This document shows positions 17,114 to 25,402 of a stretch of DNA of 64,000 nt, one piece after another. The position numbers and the translations under genes were made by a program. How positions within the stretch are numbered: the stretch's first letter is position 1; every line of letters starts with the position of its first letter. The stretch is from Melastoma dodecandrum (Eukaryota > Streptophyta > Magnoliopsida > Myrtales > Melastomataceae), in contig JARUPY010000536.1 of NCBI GenBank assembly GCA_029817715.1, positions 310,001-374,000 on the forward strand, written 5' to 3'. The notes beneath the pieces are model-generated. The model had not been told where the DNA came from. It ran no database searches and saw only the letters and a list, made by a program, of their open reading frames with translations.

Positions 17114-17707
17114 ATGACATCCGACATCCGGCGGGGCGCAGGCGTCGGCGCGGACGCACGCTGGGTGTTCGGCTATGGCTCCTTGATGTGGCGCCCCGGT
17201 TTCTCGTTCGCCGAGCGGGCTCACGGGCGGCTGCCGGGGCTGGAGCGCGCCTTCTGCATCTACTCGGTCCACCATCGCGGGACGCCGGCGCGGCCGGGCC
17301 TGGTGCTGGGCCTCGCCCCGGGCGAGGGGGTGCGGGGCGTGGCGTACCGGGTGGCCGAGGCGGACTGGCCGGCGGTGTACGCCTACCTGCTGGAGCGCGA
17401 GCAGCCGACCGAGACTTATGTGGAGGCGACCGCCCCGGTCCTGCTGGACGACGGGCGCACGGTCCAGGCGGTGGTCTTCCTCTCCGACCCCGCCCATCCG
17501 CAGTGGGCCGGGTCCCTGGACCTCGACCGCCAGGCGTCGCTGATCGCCGGCGCATCGGGCCTGTCGGGGCGAAACGTGGACTACCTGCGCGATCTGGTCT
17601 CGCACCTGGGCGAGGCGGGCGAGCCGGACCCGCACATGACGCGCCTCTTGGAGCGGGTCGAGGCGCTGGAGGGAGTGGACGCCACGCTCGCGCCGCGGCG
17701 GGCGTGA
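17114..17707 (+). CDS. ChaC-like gamma-glutamylcyclotransferase
   Basis: 197-residue protein of the ChaC family, which degrades glutathione to 5-oxoproline and Cys-Gly in the cytosol. The family signature WVFGYGSLMWRPGF is near the N-terminus, with YSVHHRGTPARPGLVLGL and GVRGVAYRV following; a catalytic Glu is expected in YLLEREQPTETYVE. I chose the ATG at 17114, with GAGG seven bases upstream; the frame extends upstream without homology. It faces hisC divergently and ends 10 bp from the convergent mscS stop. Confidence 0.88.
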   Translation: MTSDIRRGAGVGADARWVFGYGSLMWRPGFSFAERAHGRLPGLERAFCIYSVHHRGTPARPGLVLGLAPGEGVRGVAYRVAEADWPAVYAYLLEREQPTETYVEATAPVLLDDGRTVQAVVFLSDPAHPQWAGSLDLDRQASLIAGASGLSGRNVDYLRDLVSHLGEAGEPDPHMTRLLERVEALEGVDATLAPRRA

Positions 17708-17717
17708 GGCCGGCGGT

Positions 17718-18728
17718 TCAGCCGATCGGCGGGTCGCTCTTGGGGTCGGGGTCGCGCACCGTGTCCTCCAGCGCGTCGTTGTCGGCGATGGAGCCGGCGG
17801 CCGGCCGCTCCACCTCGCCGCCGTTGGGCCTCAGGCCCAGGGTGCGGGTGGCGGCTTCGCCCTCGTGGCCGAACAGGCTGCGCAGGTGCACGTCCAGCTG
17901 GGGGAAGGGCATCTCGATCTCGGCGCAGCGCAGGGCGTCCTCGATCGCCCAGGTGTAGGCGGCGTTCATCGAAGCCGGCCGCTTCACCGCCTCCAGGGTC
18001 GGCCAGACCACCAGCTCGAAGTTCAGCGCGCTGTCGCCGAAGCCGGTCATCCACACCTGGGTCTTCTGCTGGGCGGTGTCAGGCAGGGTGAAGGGCACGG
18101 AGCGGGCGGCGGCCAGCACCGCCTCACGCACGCGGGTCTTGTCCACGCCGTAGGCGACGGTGAAGGGGATGTGGATGCGGCGGGTGTGGCCGCGCTGGGT
18201 CCAGTTGATCAGGACGCCGTCGATCAGCTTGGAGTTCGGCACCAGCACGTCGACGTTGTCGTTGGTGCGGATGTGGGTGGCGCGGGCGCCGATCTCCTGC
18301 ACCTCGCCGCGGGTCTTGCCGCCGTCCAGCTCGATGAAGTCGCCGACATGCAGTTCGTTGTCGACGATCAGCACGAGGCCCGAGACGAACTCCTTGACGA
18401 TGCCCTGCAGGCCGAGGCCGACGCCCACGCCGATGGCCCCGGCGAACACCGCCAGGGACGACAGGTTGATCCCGATGGTGGACAGCCCGACGAAGACGCC
18501 GAACATCACCAGGCCGTAGCTGACCAGCTTCTGCACCAGATACAGCGGCGTGCGGCCCTTGCGGGCGGACTTGCGCGCCCGGGTCAGGAGGAAGGTCGCC
18601 GCCCAGGCCGCCGAGAAGGCCATCGTCATGATGAAGCCGGCCGAGGCGAGGGCCGCGGGCGTCACGACCGTATGGCCCACGACCAGCAGCCGCAGGTTCA
18701 GCAGGCGGGACAGGGCGTTCGGCTCCAT
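17718..18728 (-). CDS. MscS-family mechanosensitive channel
   Basis: 336-residue small-conductance mechanosensitive channel protein that opens on hypo-osmotic shock. Three membrane helices: about 20-45, 65-85 and the pore helix with AVFAGAIGVGVGLGLQGIVKEFVSGLVL. The beta domain follows (NELHVGDFIELDGGKTRGEVQEIG, then THIRTNDNVDVLVPNSKLI) and an alpha/beta cage domain to about residue 285. The last 50 residues are a polar, probably disordered tail. Same strand as the plsC gene, which lies 64 bp upstream. Confidence 0.92.
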   Translation of the reverse strand: MEPNALSRLLNLRLLVVGHTVVTPAALASAGFIMTMAFSAAWAATFLLTRARKSARKGRTPLYLVQKLVSYGLVMFGVFVGLSTIGINLSSLAVFAGAIGVGVGLGLQGIVKEFVSGLVLIVDNELHVGDFIELDGGKTRGEVQEIGARATHIRTNDNVDVLVPNSKLIDGVLINWTQRGHTRRIHIPFTVAYGVDKTRVREAVLAAARSVPFTLPDTAQQKTQVWMTGFGDSALNFELVVWPTLEAVKRPASMNAAYTWAIEDALRCAEIEMPFPQLDVHLRSLFGHEGEAATRTLGLRPNGGEVERPAAGSIADNDALEDTVRDPDPKSDPPIG

Positions 18729-18792
18729 GCCGGGCAGTACGCCGGCCGGCCGCCCGGCGTTCCCGCCCCCGCGCCCCCGGGGGCGTCAGCCG

Positions 18793-19533
18793 TCAGGGCA
18801 GCAGGGCGGTCGAGGCGGTCTCGATCTGCGCCTCCAGCCGGGCCATCAGCGCCTTGCGCGGCAGGCCGGGCGGGATCGGCTCCAGCACATCGAACACCGC
18901 GACGCCCGGGTGCTTGATCAGGCCGTGGGCGGGCCACAGCACGCCCGAATTGGTGGCCATCGGCGCGCAGGGCGCGTCCAGCTCGCGGTAGATCAGGCCG
19001 ATGCCGCCCTTGTAGGCCGGGGGCGCGCCGGGCGGGCGGCGGGTGCCCTCAGGATAGATCAGCACCTGGCGGCCCGCCTGCACGGCCGCCTTGGCCGCCT
19101 TCAGCATCTGGCGCACGTCGCTCCCGCCGCCGGCGCGGTCGATGGGGATCATGCCCGCCTTCCAGGCGAACCAGCCGAAGAAGGGAATCCACATCAGCTC
19201 CTTCTTCAGCACGATGGCGGGCCAGGGCGTCAGGGACATGGCGACCAGGGTGTCCAGCATGCTCTGGTGCTTGCAGGCGATCAGATAGCCGCCGGCGGGC
19301 AGCCGCTCGCGCCCGCGGATGTCGACCCGCATACCGACGATCAGGCGAAGCCCCGCGATGACCCCCTTGGCCCACCAGCGGATCGGCAGCATGGCGAAGC
19401 GGCTGGGGCCCAGCAGCAGCGGCAGGCACAGCGTGCCCAGGACCGCCGCCAGGGCGAACATCCAGCCGGCGAACACGACGGCGCGGAGATAGGCCGCGGG
19501 GCCGCCGCGGACAGGTGAGGACACGGCGCTCAT
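18793..19533 (-). CDS. plsC: 1-acyl-sn-glycerol-3-phosphate acyltransferase
   Basis: 246-residue PlsC-family acyltransferase that acylates lysophosphatidate in phospholipid synthesis at the inner membrane. An N-terminal hydrophobic anchor (about 20-45) precedes motif I (ACKHQSMLDT, where the usual NHxxxxD is KHQSMLD), motif II (AGMIPIDRAGG), motif III (LIYPEGTRRPPG) and a motif IV region (VLWPAHGLIKHPG). Its ATG overlaps the ydcF stop codon by 4 bp, so it is the last gene of an ftsE-ftsX-ydcF-plsC operon. This order is common in alphaproteobacteria. Confidence 0.92.
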   Translation of the reverse strand: MSAVSSPVRGGPAAYLRAVVFAGWMFALAAVLGTLCLPLLLGPSRFAMLPIRWWAKGVIAGLRLIVGMRVDIRGRERLPAGGYLIACKHQSMLDTLVAMSLTPWPAIVLKKELMWIPFFGWFAWKAGMIPIDRAGGGSDVRQMLKAAKAAVQAGRQVLIYPEGTRRPPGAPPAYKGGIGLIYRELDAPCAPMATNSGVLWPAHGLIKHPGVAVFDVLEPIPPGLPRKALMARLEAQIETASTALLP

Positions 19534-20246
19534 GAGGCGGCGTCGGCCGCCGCGGCACGCCGAGCGCTCGGCGTCTTGGCGTCCGGTGTTTGGGCGTCCG
19601 GTGTTTGGGCGTCCGGTGTGTGGGTGTCCGGTGTGTGGGCGTCCGGGGCCTGGGGGTGCGGGGGATGGCGCAGGCGCTCCACGCCGCTCCAGGCCAGCAC
19701 CGCCAGGTACTTGCAATACTCCACCACCATCCGCCGCGCCGATCCCGGGCTGGCGGACCAGTGGCGAACGTCCAGGGTCTGGGTGGCGACGGGATAGGGG
19801 TGCAAGGCGGTGTCCGGCATGGCGGCGCGCAGCTCCAGCAGGGCGCGGGGCATGTGATAGTCGGCGGTGACGACGATCAGGGTGCGGTAGTGGTGGTAGC
19901 GCGCCCAGGACGCCGTCTCGCGGGCGTTGCCCACGGTGTTCTCGGCCCGAAAGCCCAGGTCCACGCAGCAGTCGAAGGCGCGCCCGGCGGTGTTGGTGGC
20001 CTCGCGCACCTCGGCCCGGGTGGAGTCCGGGTTGACGCCCGAGATCAGCAGCCGCTCGGCCAGGCCCTGCTCCAGCAGCTCGGCCGCCGCCTCGATCCGC
20101 AGGGACGAGGCGCCGGTCAGGGCGACGATGCCGTCGCTCTGGGGCGGGTCGGGCGCGGGCGTGGAATCGCCGACCCGCGCGGCGAAGATCAACAGGCCCC
20201 CGCACCAGATCGCCAGTGCCAGCAGCAGCGCCGCCAGAGTCCTCAC
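19530..20246 (-). CDS. YdcF/DUF218 family membrane-anchored protein
   Basis: 238 residues. One N-terminal membrane helix (LAALLLALAIWCGGLLIFAA) then a DUF218 domain: SDGIVALTGASSLRIEAAAELLEQG, RLLISGVNPDSTRAEV, AENTVGNARETASWARYHHYRTLIVVTADYHMPRALLE. Relatives (ElyC, SanA, YdcF) are linked to envelope maintenance. I chose the GTG at 20244-20246, whose GTGA overlaps the ftsX stop. The C-terminus is odd: it ends in about five imperfect repeats of HTPDA/QTPDA encoded by a 15-bp tandem array, likely disordered and prone to length change. Confidence 0.85.
   Translation of the reverse strand: MRTLAALLLALAIWCGGLLIFAARVGDSTPAPDPPQSDGIVALTGASSLRIEAAAELLEQGLAERLLISGVNPDSTRAEVREATNTAGRAFDCCVDLGFRAENTVGNARETASWARYHHYRTLIVVTADYHMPRALLELRAAMPDTALHPYPVATQTLDVRHWSASPGSARRMVVEYCKYLAVLAWSGVERLRHPPHPQAPDAHTPDTHTPDAQTPDAQTPDAKTPSARRAAAADAAS
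19581..19655. repeat. 15-bp tandem repeat, five units, inside ydcF
   Basis: Five consecutive units related to GTCCGGTGTTTGGGC at 19581, 19596, 19611, 19626 and 19641, with a partial unit before. The period is a multiple of three, so slippage keeps the ydcF frame. It encodes the repetitive C-terminal tail. Confidence 0.9.
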
Positions 20247-21154
20247 GTCGCCTCGCCCAGGATCGACATGGCGGTGCGCCGCGCCGCTGTCGCCGCCACC
20301 AGCGCCGCCAGCAACGGGCAGGGGATGGCGCACAACAGGTCGCTCCAGGCCACCGGCAGGACGGGGGTGAAGCCGTCGCTGCCCCCGAAGCCCCGCGCCA
20401 GCGCCGTCATCGCCGCCGCCGCCAGCGCGCCATAGGCCCCCGCCCGCGCCGCCAGAAGGGCGAAGCGGCGCTGGAACAGGCCGGCGATGTAGCGGTCCCT
20501 GGCGCCGGACAGGTGCAGCACCTCGACCACGTCGCGCCGGGCGGCCAGGCCCGCGCGGGTGGCGAAGGCGACCACCGCGCCCGCCGCCGCCGCCACCAGC
20601 AGAGCGCCGGTGACCGCGATGGCGCGCACCGCCGCGCTTGCGGCCGTCACGTCGCGCATCCAGCGGCTGTGGTCGTCCACCGTGGCGTCCAGCCTGGCGG
20701 CGGTCAGCGCCTGGTTCATCGCCGCGGCCGAGGCGGGCCGGTGCGGGTCCAGCTCGACCGTCACCAGGTGCGGGATGGGCAGGTCGTCGGGGATGTTGCC
20801 CTTACCGAGCCAGGGCTCCAGCAGCTTCTCGGCGGTCTGGCGGTCCAGGGCCTCGGCCTCCGTCACGCCGGGCAGGCCGGCCAGGGCCTCGGCGGCGCTG
20901 GCGGCCGCGGCGGCGCCGGTCTCGCCGGGCTTGGGCCGCACCTGGACCGTCGCTGAGGCGCCCAGCTCGCGCCGCCAGCCCCCCGCCGCCCGGCTGGAGG
21001 CGATCATGGCGAAGACCGACAGGCAGGCCAAAAAGCACAGCGCCGCCACCACGAAGGCGAGCGAGCGGTCGCGCCCGTCCTGGCGCGGCAGCAGGGGCGC
21101 GGGCGTCCAGCTGGTCCAGTCCGCCTCCTCGGCGGCGGCGTTGGCTGCGTTCAT
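20243..21154 (-). CDS. ftsX: Cell division ABC transporter permease FtsX
   Basis: 303-residue inner-membrane partner of FtsE, which couples ATP binding to activation of septal peptidoglycan hydrolases. A first membrane helix (SLAFVVAALCFLACLSVFAMIA, about 30-55) is followed by an extracytoplasmic domain with the ATVQVRP start and LDRQTAEKLLEPWLG region. Three more helices cluster in the C-terminal half (about 160-180, 215-240, 265-290), with VVEVLHLSGARDRYIAGLFQRRF as the FtsX-family coupling segment. The ATG at 21152-21154 overlaps the ftsE stop by 4 bp. Confidence 0.92.
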   Translation of the reverse strand: MNAANAAAEEADWTSWTPAPLLPRQDGRDRSLAFVVAALCFLACLSVFAMIASSRAAGGWRRELGASATVQVRPKPGETGAAAAASAAEALAGLPGVTEAEALDRQTAEKLLEPWLGKGNIPDDLPIPHLVTVELDPHRPASAAAMNQALTAARLDATVDDHSRWMRDVTAASAAVRAIAVTGALLVAAAAGAVVAFATRAGLAARRDVVEVLHLSGARDRYIAGLFQRRFALLAARAGAYGALAAAAMTALARGFGGSDGFTPVLPVAWSDLLCAIPCPLLAALVAATAARRTAMSILGEAT

Positions 21155-22035
21155 GCGCCAGAGCCCGTTTGACCAAAACCCGCCTGACCAGAACCCGCCT
21201 GACCAGAACCCAGCTGGCCCGCGCCCGCCGCCCCGCCCCGGGCCCGGGCCAGGCGTCCGTCCGCCAGGTGCAGCACCGGCATGCCGGACTGGCGCACCAA
21301 GGTCTGGTCGTGGCTGGCGATCAGCACGGTGGCGCCCAGCCGGTTCATCTCCACGAACAGGCGCAGCAGGCGCAGGCTCATCTCCGCATCGACGTTGCCG
21401 GTCGGCTCGTCGGCGATCAGGATGTCGGGCCGGGTGACCACGGCGCGGGCGATGGCCAGCCGCTGCTTCTCCCCGCCCGACAGGGTGGGCGGCATGGCGT
21501 TCATGCGCCGGCCCAGGCCCACCCACTCCAGAAGCTCGGCGATGTCCTTGCGGTAGTCGCCCGGGCGCTGGTTGGCGATGCGCAGCGGAAGCGCGACATT
21601 GTCGAAGGCGGACAGGTGGTCGAGCAGGCGGAACTCCTGGAACACCACGCCGATGCGCCGGCGGAGCATCGGCAGGTGTCGCCTGTCCATCACCGAAACG
21701 TCCTGCCCGAACAAGTGTATGAGCCCGCGCGAGGGGCGGTGGGCGAGGTAGATCAGTTTCAGCAGCGAGCTCTTGCCCGCCCCCGACGGGCCGGTAAGGA
21801 AATGGAAGGAGCCCGGCGCCAAAGTGAGGTTAACGTCCTTCAGAACCTCGGGAGCGCGTCCGTAGCGCATGCCCACGCCTTCGAACCGCACCACCGGCGC
21901 GGCGACCGCGCCCCTTTCCCCCCCGCTCAGCGGGCGCGCGAGGTCGTCGCGCGGCGCGTCCGCGCGTGCGCGGCCCTCCTGCGCGTGGCCGGCCGGCTTG
22001 AGGGGATCGTCGGGGAGGGCGGCTTGCCGGGACAT
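21151..22035 (-). CDS. ftsE: Cell division ABC transporter ATP-binding protein FtsE
   Basis: ATPase of the FtsEX complex. Walker A (GPSGAGKSS), Q loop (VVFQEFRLLDHLSA), signature (LSGGEKQRLAIARAVV), Walker B (LIADEPTGNVD) and His switch (LIASHDQTLV) are all present. The ATG at 22033-22035 gives 294 residues with a non-conserved, basic N-terminal extension of about 45 residues; the conserved part starts at about VVRFEGVGMRYG, so a downstream GTG start is possible. The C-terminus also carries extra sequence: Gly/Gln/Ser repeats (GSGQAGSGQAGFGQ) encoded by 15-bp tandem units. It starts the ftsE-ftsX-ydcF-plsC operon. Confidence 0.92.
   Translation of the reverse strand: MSRQAALPDDPLKPAGHAQEGRARADAPRDDLARPLSGGERGAVAAPVVRFEGVGMRYGRAPEVLKDVNLTLAPGSFHFLTGPSGAGKSSLLKLIYLAHRPSRGLIHLFGQDVSVMDRRHLPMLRRRIGVVFQEFRLLDHLSAFDNVALPLRIANQRPGDYRKDIAELLEWVGLGRRMNAMPPTLSGGEKQRLAIARAVVTRPDILIADEPTGNVDAEMSLRLLRLFVEMNRLGATVLIASHDQTLVRQSGMPVLHLADGRLARARGGAAGAGQLGSGQAGSGQAGFGQTGSGA
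21166..21210. repeat. 15-bp tandem repeat, three units, at the 3' end of ftsE
   Basis: Units at 21166, 21181 and 21196, of type CGCCTGACCAGAACC; the last two are identical. A degenerate fourth unit follows. They encode the GSGQA-type tail of FtsE and lie just before the ftsX start. Confidence 0.9.
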
Positions 22036-22098
22036 TCGGGCCGGGTTCGGCGACCTCCGGGGGGGAACTGACGCAAGGCGCTTCGGCGGGAAGGCGCG

Positions 22099-22992
22099 AT
22101 GATACTGACCTGCCCCGAGTGCGCCACGCGCTATTTTGTCGACGAAGCAAAGTTGGGTCCCCAGGGCCGCAAGGTCCGCTGCACCTCCTGCGGCGCCTCC
22201 TGGCGGGCTGAGGCGGAGAGCGAGCCGCTGGAGCTGGCCCCGGTGGCCAAGCTGGCCTCGGCGGAGGAGCCGCTGGGGCCTGCCGCCGCCTCCGCCGTGC
22301 GGCCGGCCGAGGCCCTGCCCAAGAGCTTTCGAGCCCAGCAGGAGGCGCGCCGCCGCACCCGCCAGGCCATCGCCGCGGGCGCGGTTTGGGCCGGGCTGGC
22401 GGCGAGCTTCGTCGTGCTGATGCTGGCGGCCGTGGTGTTCCGGGTCCAGGTGGTGCAGCTGTGGCCGCGCACGGCCGGCGCCTATGCGGCGCTGCGCCTG
22501 CCGGTCAATCCGCTCGGCCTGTCGCCGGAGAGCGTGCAGGCGCTGCCGGGCCTGCAGAACGGCCGCGCCGTGCTGTTCGTGCGCGGGGTCGAGCGCAACG
22601 TCGAGGCGACGCCCCGGGCCCCCGCCGCCCTGCGGGTCAGCCTGTACGACAAGAGCGGCGCGCGCCTCGCCAACCAGGTGGTCAAGGTCGTGGGCGAGCC
22701 GCTGAAGCCGGGCGAAGGCCGCCCGTTCCAGACCGCCTTCGTCGATCCGCCGCTGGAGGGCGCGCAGGTGGGCGTGGATTTCGTCTTCCCCGCTCCGGTC
22801 CGCCCGGGTCATGCGCGCCATGCCGCGCCGGCGACGGCGAACGCCTCGGCGCCCAGGCTTCGGGAGTCGCAGGGGCTGCCCGCCCCCCGCCTCGCCCCCG
22901 CCCGGCTCGCCGAGCCGCTGCCGGCCGGCTCGCCCTTCGCCCTGCCGGCGGCGGCGCGGGCCCAGGCGGGCGGCGCGGCCCCGAACGGCTGA
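22099..22992 (+). CDS. Zinc-ribbon MJ0042/DUF3426 membrane protein
   Basis: 297 residues. The N-terminal MJ0042 zinc ribbon has two Cys pairs, CPECATRYFV and VRCTSCGASW. A linker leads to a single membrane helix (AIAAGAVWAGLAASFVVLMLAAVVF, about 95-120), then a periplasmic DUF3426-like domain (NPLGLSPESV, GRAVLFVRGVERNVEATPRAPAALRVSLYDKSG). The last 60 residues are Ala/Pro-rich low complexity. Function is not known for the family; it is commonly found beside ftsE in alphaproteobacteria, as here, transcribed divergently. Confidence 0.85.
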   Translation: MILTCPECATRYFVDEAKLGPQGRKVRCTSCGASWRAEAESEPLELAPVAKLASAEEPLGPAAASAVRPAEALPKSFRAQQEARRRTRQAIAAGAVWAGLAASFVVLMLAAVVFRVQVVQLWPRTAGAYAALRLPVNPLGLSPESVQALPGLQNGRAVLFVRGVERNVEATPRAPAALRVSLYDKSGARLANQVVKVVGEPLKPGEGRPFQTAFVDPPLEGAQVGVDFVFPAPVRPGHARHAAPATANASAPRLRESQGLPAPRLAPARLAEPLPAGSPFALPAAARAQAGGAAPNG

Positions 22993-22996
22993 GCCC

Positions 22997-23536
22997 GTGA
23001 CGTCTGCGGGCGGGCCGGAGCGGCCCTTCCAGGTGCTGCTCTCGGCGCAAGCGGTGGGCGGCGCCGTCGACGCCCTGGCCGCGCGGGTCACACCAGCGAT
23101 CGACGACGAGACGGTGCTGGTATGCCTGCTCACCGGCGGCCTGTGGTTCGCCGCCGACCTGACGCGGGCGCTCGCCGTGCGCGGCCGCCATCCCCTGTTC
23201 GACGGCCTGTGGCTGGCGTCCTACGGCGACGCCCAGACCAGCGGCGGCCGGGTCGAGGTGCGCGCCCCCCTGCAGCGGCCGGTCGCCGGGCGCGACGTGC
23301 TGATCCTGGACGATGTGCTGGACACCGGCCTGTCGCTGGCGGAGGCGCGGGAGCACGTCCTGGCGGCGGGCGCCCGCTCGGCCCGCACCGCGGTGTTCGC
23401 CCGCAAGCCCTGGGACGGCCCCCGGCTCGAGCCGGACTTCGTGGCCTGGGAGGCGCCGGCGCGCTTCCTGGTCGGCTACGGCATGGACCTCGCCGGCCGC
23501 TACCGCGGCCTGCCGGAGGTGGTGGCGCTGGACTGA
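22997..23536 (+). CDS. Hypoxanthine-type phosphoribosyltransferase
   Basis: 179 residues with the phosphoribosyltransferase fold. The PRPP-binding motif is DVLILDDVLDTGLSLAEA, and a preceding VLVCLLTGGLWFAADLTRAL segment matches the first loop of hypoxanthine phosphoribosyltransferases, as does the closing FLVGYGMDLAGRYRGLPEV. It probably salvages hypoxanthine or guanine. I chose the GTG at 22997-22999, just after the stop of the zinc-ribbon gene, giving tight coupling; the frame extends upstream within the previous gene but without homology. Confidence 0.88.
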   Translation: MTSAGGPERPFQVLLSAQAVGGAVDALAARVTPAIDDETVLVCLLTGGLWFAADLTRALAVRGRHPLFDGLWLASYGDAQTSGGRVEVRAPLQRPVAGRDVLILDDVLDTGLSLAEAREHVLAAGARSARTAVFARKPWDGPRLEPDFVAWEAPARFLVGYGMDLAGRYRGLPEVVALD

Positions 23537-23597
23537 CGAGCGACCAAGGCATGTCTGATCCGGACAGAGTCCGAAATACCTAGAATTTCCACGTTTC

Positions 23598-23645
23598 GCG
23601 CATGATAGCCGCCGAAACCGGTGTCCACTTTCGGCTTTCATGCGC
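23598..23645. repeat. 48-bp dispersed palindromic repeat, copy 2
   Basis: Same orientation as copy 1 and same length; its reverse complement differs from copy 3 (50414-50461) at five positions. It lies 62 bp after the phosphoribosyltransferase stop, followed by a terminator-like hairpin. Confidence 0.85.
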
Positions 23646-23655
23646 CAGACAAGCG

Positions 23656-23682
23656 AAGTCCCCGGCGGGGGGCCGGGGACTT
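23656..23682. terminator. Probable bidirectional terminator hairpin
   Basis: Perfect 11-bp stem (AAGTCCCCGGC and its complement) with a 5-base loop of G, between the convergent phosphoribosyltransferase and UrcA genes. The T-tails are weak on both strands. Confidence 0.6.
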
Positions 23683-23726
23683 GATCACACGCAGGCTGAA
23701 CGGGTGGGCTGGCAGGGCGAGGCGGC

Positions 23727-24080
23727 TCAGTTGCCGGCGACGCGCCAGGCGGTCGGGGCGGCGGCGGTCTGCATCGCCTGGCGCTGGTCGGCGCCGAGCT
23801 TCTCCACCGCTTCCTGGCGGATCGCCTCGCGGCAGGCGGTCTGGCTGGACAGGTCGGCGACCACGCCATGGGCGGTGCAGAAGCTGTCGGCGGCCACATC
23901 GACCCGGCGGTAGAAGGTCGCCACGTCCTTGGGTTGGCTGAGGTCCAGGTCGGCGAGCTGGATGTGGGCGGGCCGCACGCCGGCCTCGGCGGCGTGGGCC
24001 ATGCTGCCGATCGCCATCAGGGGGGTGGCGGCCATCGCCAGGGCGCCGATCGCGGAAAGAGTGTTCAGGAAGTTGGTCAT
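23727..24080 (-). CDS. UrcA family protein
   Basis: 117-residue exported protein. The signal peptide is MTNFLNTLSAIGALAMAAT to about AHAAE. The mature part has the UrcA pattern: IQLADLDLSQPKDVATFYRRVDVAADSFC followed by a second Cys in SSQTACREAI, probably forming a disulphide. UrcA proteins are small periplasmic proteins of unknown function, common in Caulobacterales and Sphingomonadales. I chose the ATG at 24078-24080, preceded by GGAGGAC. It is a single-gene unit. Confidence 0.85.
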   Translation of the reverse strand: MTNFLNTLSAIGALAMAATPLMAIGSMAHAAEAGVRPAHIQLADLDLSQPKDVATFYRRVDVAADSFCTAHGVVADLSSQTACREAIRQEAVEKLGADQRQAMQTAAAPTAWRVAGN

Positions 24081-24226
24081 GTCGTCCTCCATTGCTGTGT
24101 TTCGTCCGCCTCAGCGGTGAGCAAGGGAGTACTTCTCGGAGCCCAAGAATCCGAGTTAAGGCTGCGTCATGACCTCGATTTAAGAAGATGAAGTCAAAGT
24201 AATTTGATGAACTGCGTGTAATCTCG

Positions 24227-25402
24227 CTAGAGCCTGGCGTCCAGGAAGGGAAGGAAGTCGTCCAGGGGCAAGCGGTAGGCGAAGCGGAAGCCGGGCCGGA
24301 TCCTGCGGCTCCACGGCGCGTCCCGGGCGGGCGCGGGGGCCGGGGCGTAGTAGGCCCACCAGTCGTGGCCCACTAGTTCGCCGAACGCCTCGACCCAGGC
24401 GGCGGGGGTCCAGAGGCCTGGCGCCGTCTGGGGCTGGATGTCGATCACCAGCGCCCCGGGTTCGGCGAACAGGGCGTTGGTCATGCCCGCCCCGTTCGGT
24501 CCCACCACCGTCTTGGCCTGGTGCAGCAGGGCGATCTGCTGGGCGGGGCTGAAACGCTCCGGGTGCACGATGGCGAAGCCGCGCGCCGCCAGCGCTCGTT
24601 CCAGCTCCGCCTCGTTGACGAGGACGCGCATGGGATGGGCGTGGCCGCGGCGCGAGAGATACAGCCGCTCGGCCCGGATCGGCGGAGGCGGCAGCTCGGC
24701 CAGAAGGCGGACGCGGGCGCGCAGCAGCAGCGCGTTCGGCCCCTGCAGGAAGTGGTCCATGCTCGTCGCATAGGCGGCTTGGCGCAGGCGCAGCACGGGC
24801 GCCTTCACCTCGCGCACAGCGCCGACGCCCATCCGGGCGATCAGCTGGCGCTGCCAGGGTTTCAGCGGCGGCGAGATGGGCGGCGTCCCCTCGCCGAGCC
24901 CCGCCTCGTGCAGGGCCAGCAGGGACGGCAGGGCGTCCAGGATGAAGTGGCCGTAGTTGAACCGGCCGCCCCACGGCATGAAGACGCCCGCCGCCTCCAG
25001 AGTCGGCGCGTCGTCCGGAACGGTCAGACGCAGCCCTTCACCGTCGCGGCTGATCCCCGGCGCGGCGGCCAGCGCGTTCGGGTCCGTCACGCCGGCGGCC
25101 GTGGCGTGCAGCGCGGTTCCGTCGGCGAAGGCCAACAGGCCGTGGCTCGGCGTATAGGCCACCTCGGCGACGCGGCAGACGTCGACGCCGCGCCCCAGCC
25201 AGCTGTGGTGCGGCTCCGGGCGCACGAGGCCGGCGCTTCGCGCCAGCAGGCGGTGCGTCGCCGCGACATGGTCCTGGAGCGGCGGGGGCTCCAGCTCGAA
25301 CCGGCTGCCCGGTGCGGCGGCGGGTGCCTTCAGCTCCGCCAACGGGACCGTCCGCAGGATGTCCCGCTCCGCCGCCAGGCGCAGCGGCGCGCCGACGCTC
25401 AC
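24227..25402 (-). CDS. Glycosyltransferase family 61 (DUF563) protein
   Basis: 391 residues. The C-terminal half matches the GT61/DUF563 domain: [19 protein letters not shown], then [66 protein letters not shown]. Such enzymes transfer pentose or hexose to glycans; the acceptor is unknown. I chose the GTG at 25400-25402, whose GTGA overlaps the mtnA stop by 4 bp. This makes it the last gene of the fabA-fabB-purU-mtnA run, an odd partner for lipid and methionine-salvage genes. Confidence 0.85.
   Translation of the reverse strand: MSVGAPLRLAAERDILRTVPLAELKAPAAAPGSRFELEPPPLQDHVAATHRLLARSAGLVRPEPHHSWLGRGVDVCRVAEVAYTPSHGLLAFADGTALHATAAGVTDPNALAAAPGISRDGEGLRLTVPDDAPTLEAAGVFMPWGGRFNYGHFILDALPSLLALHEAGLGEGTPPISPPLKPWQRQLIARMGVGAVREVKAPVLRLRQAAYATSMDHFLQGPNALLLRARVRLLAELPPPPIRAERLYLSRRGHAHPMRVLVNEAELERALAARGFAIVHPERFSPAQQIALLHQAKTVVGPNGAGMTNALFAEPGALVIDIQPQTAPGLWTPAAWVEAFGELVGHDWWAYYAPAPAPARDAPWSRRIRPGFRFAYRLPLDDFLPFLDARL

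Noticed and set aside
23602..23913. Plus-strand frame of about 100 codons starting in copy 2 of the 48-bp repeat
   Set aside because: It begins with repeat-derived sequence and then runs antisense to the UrcA gene.
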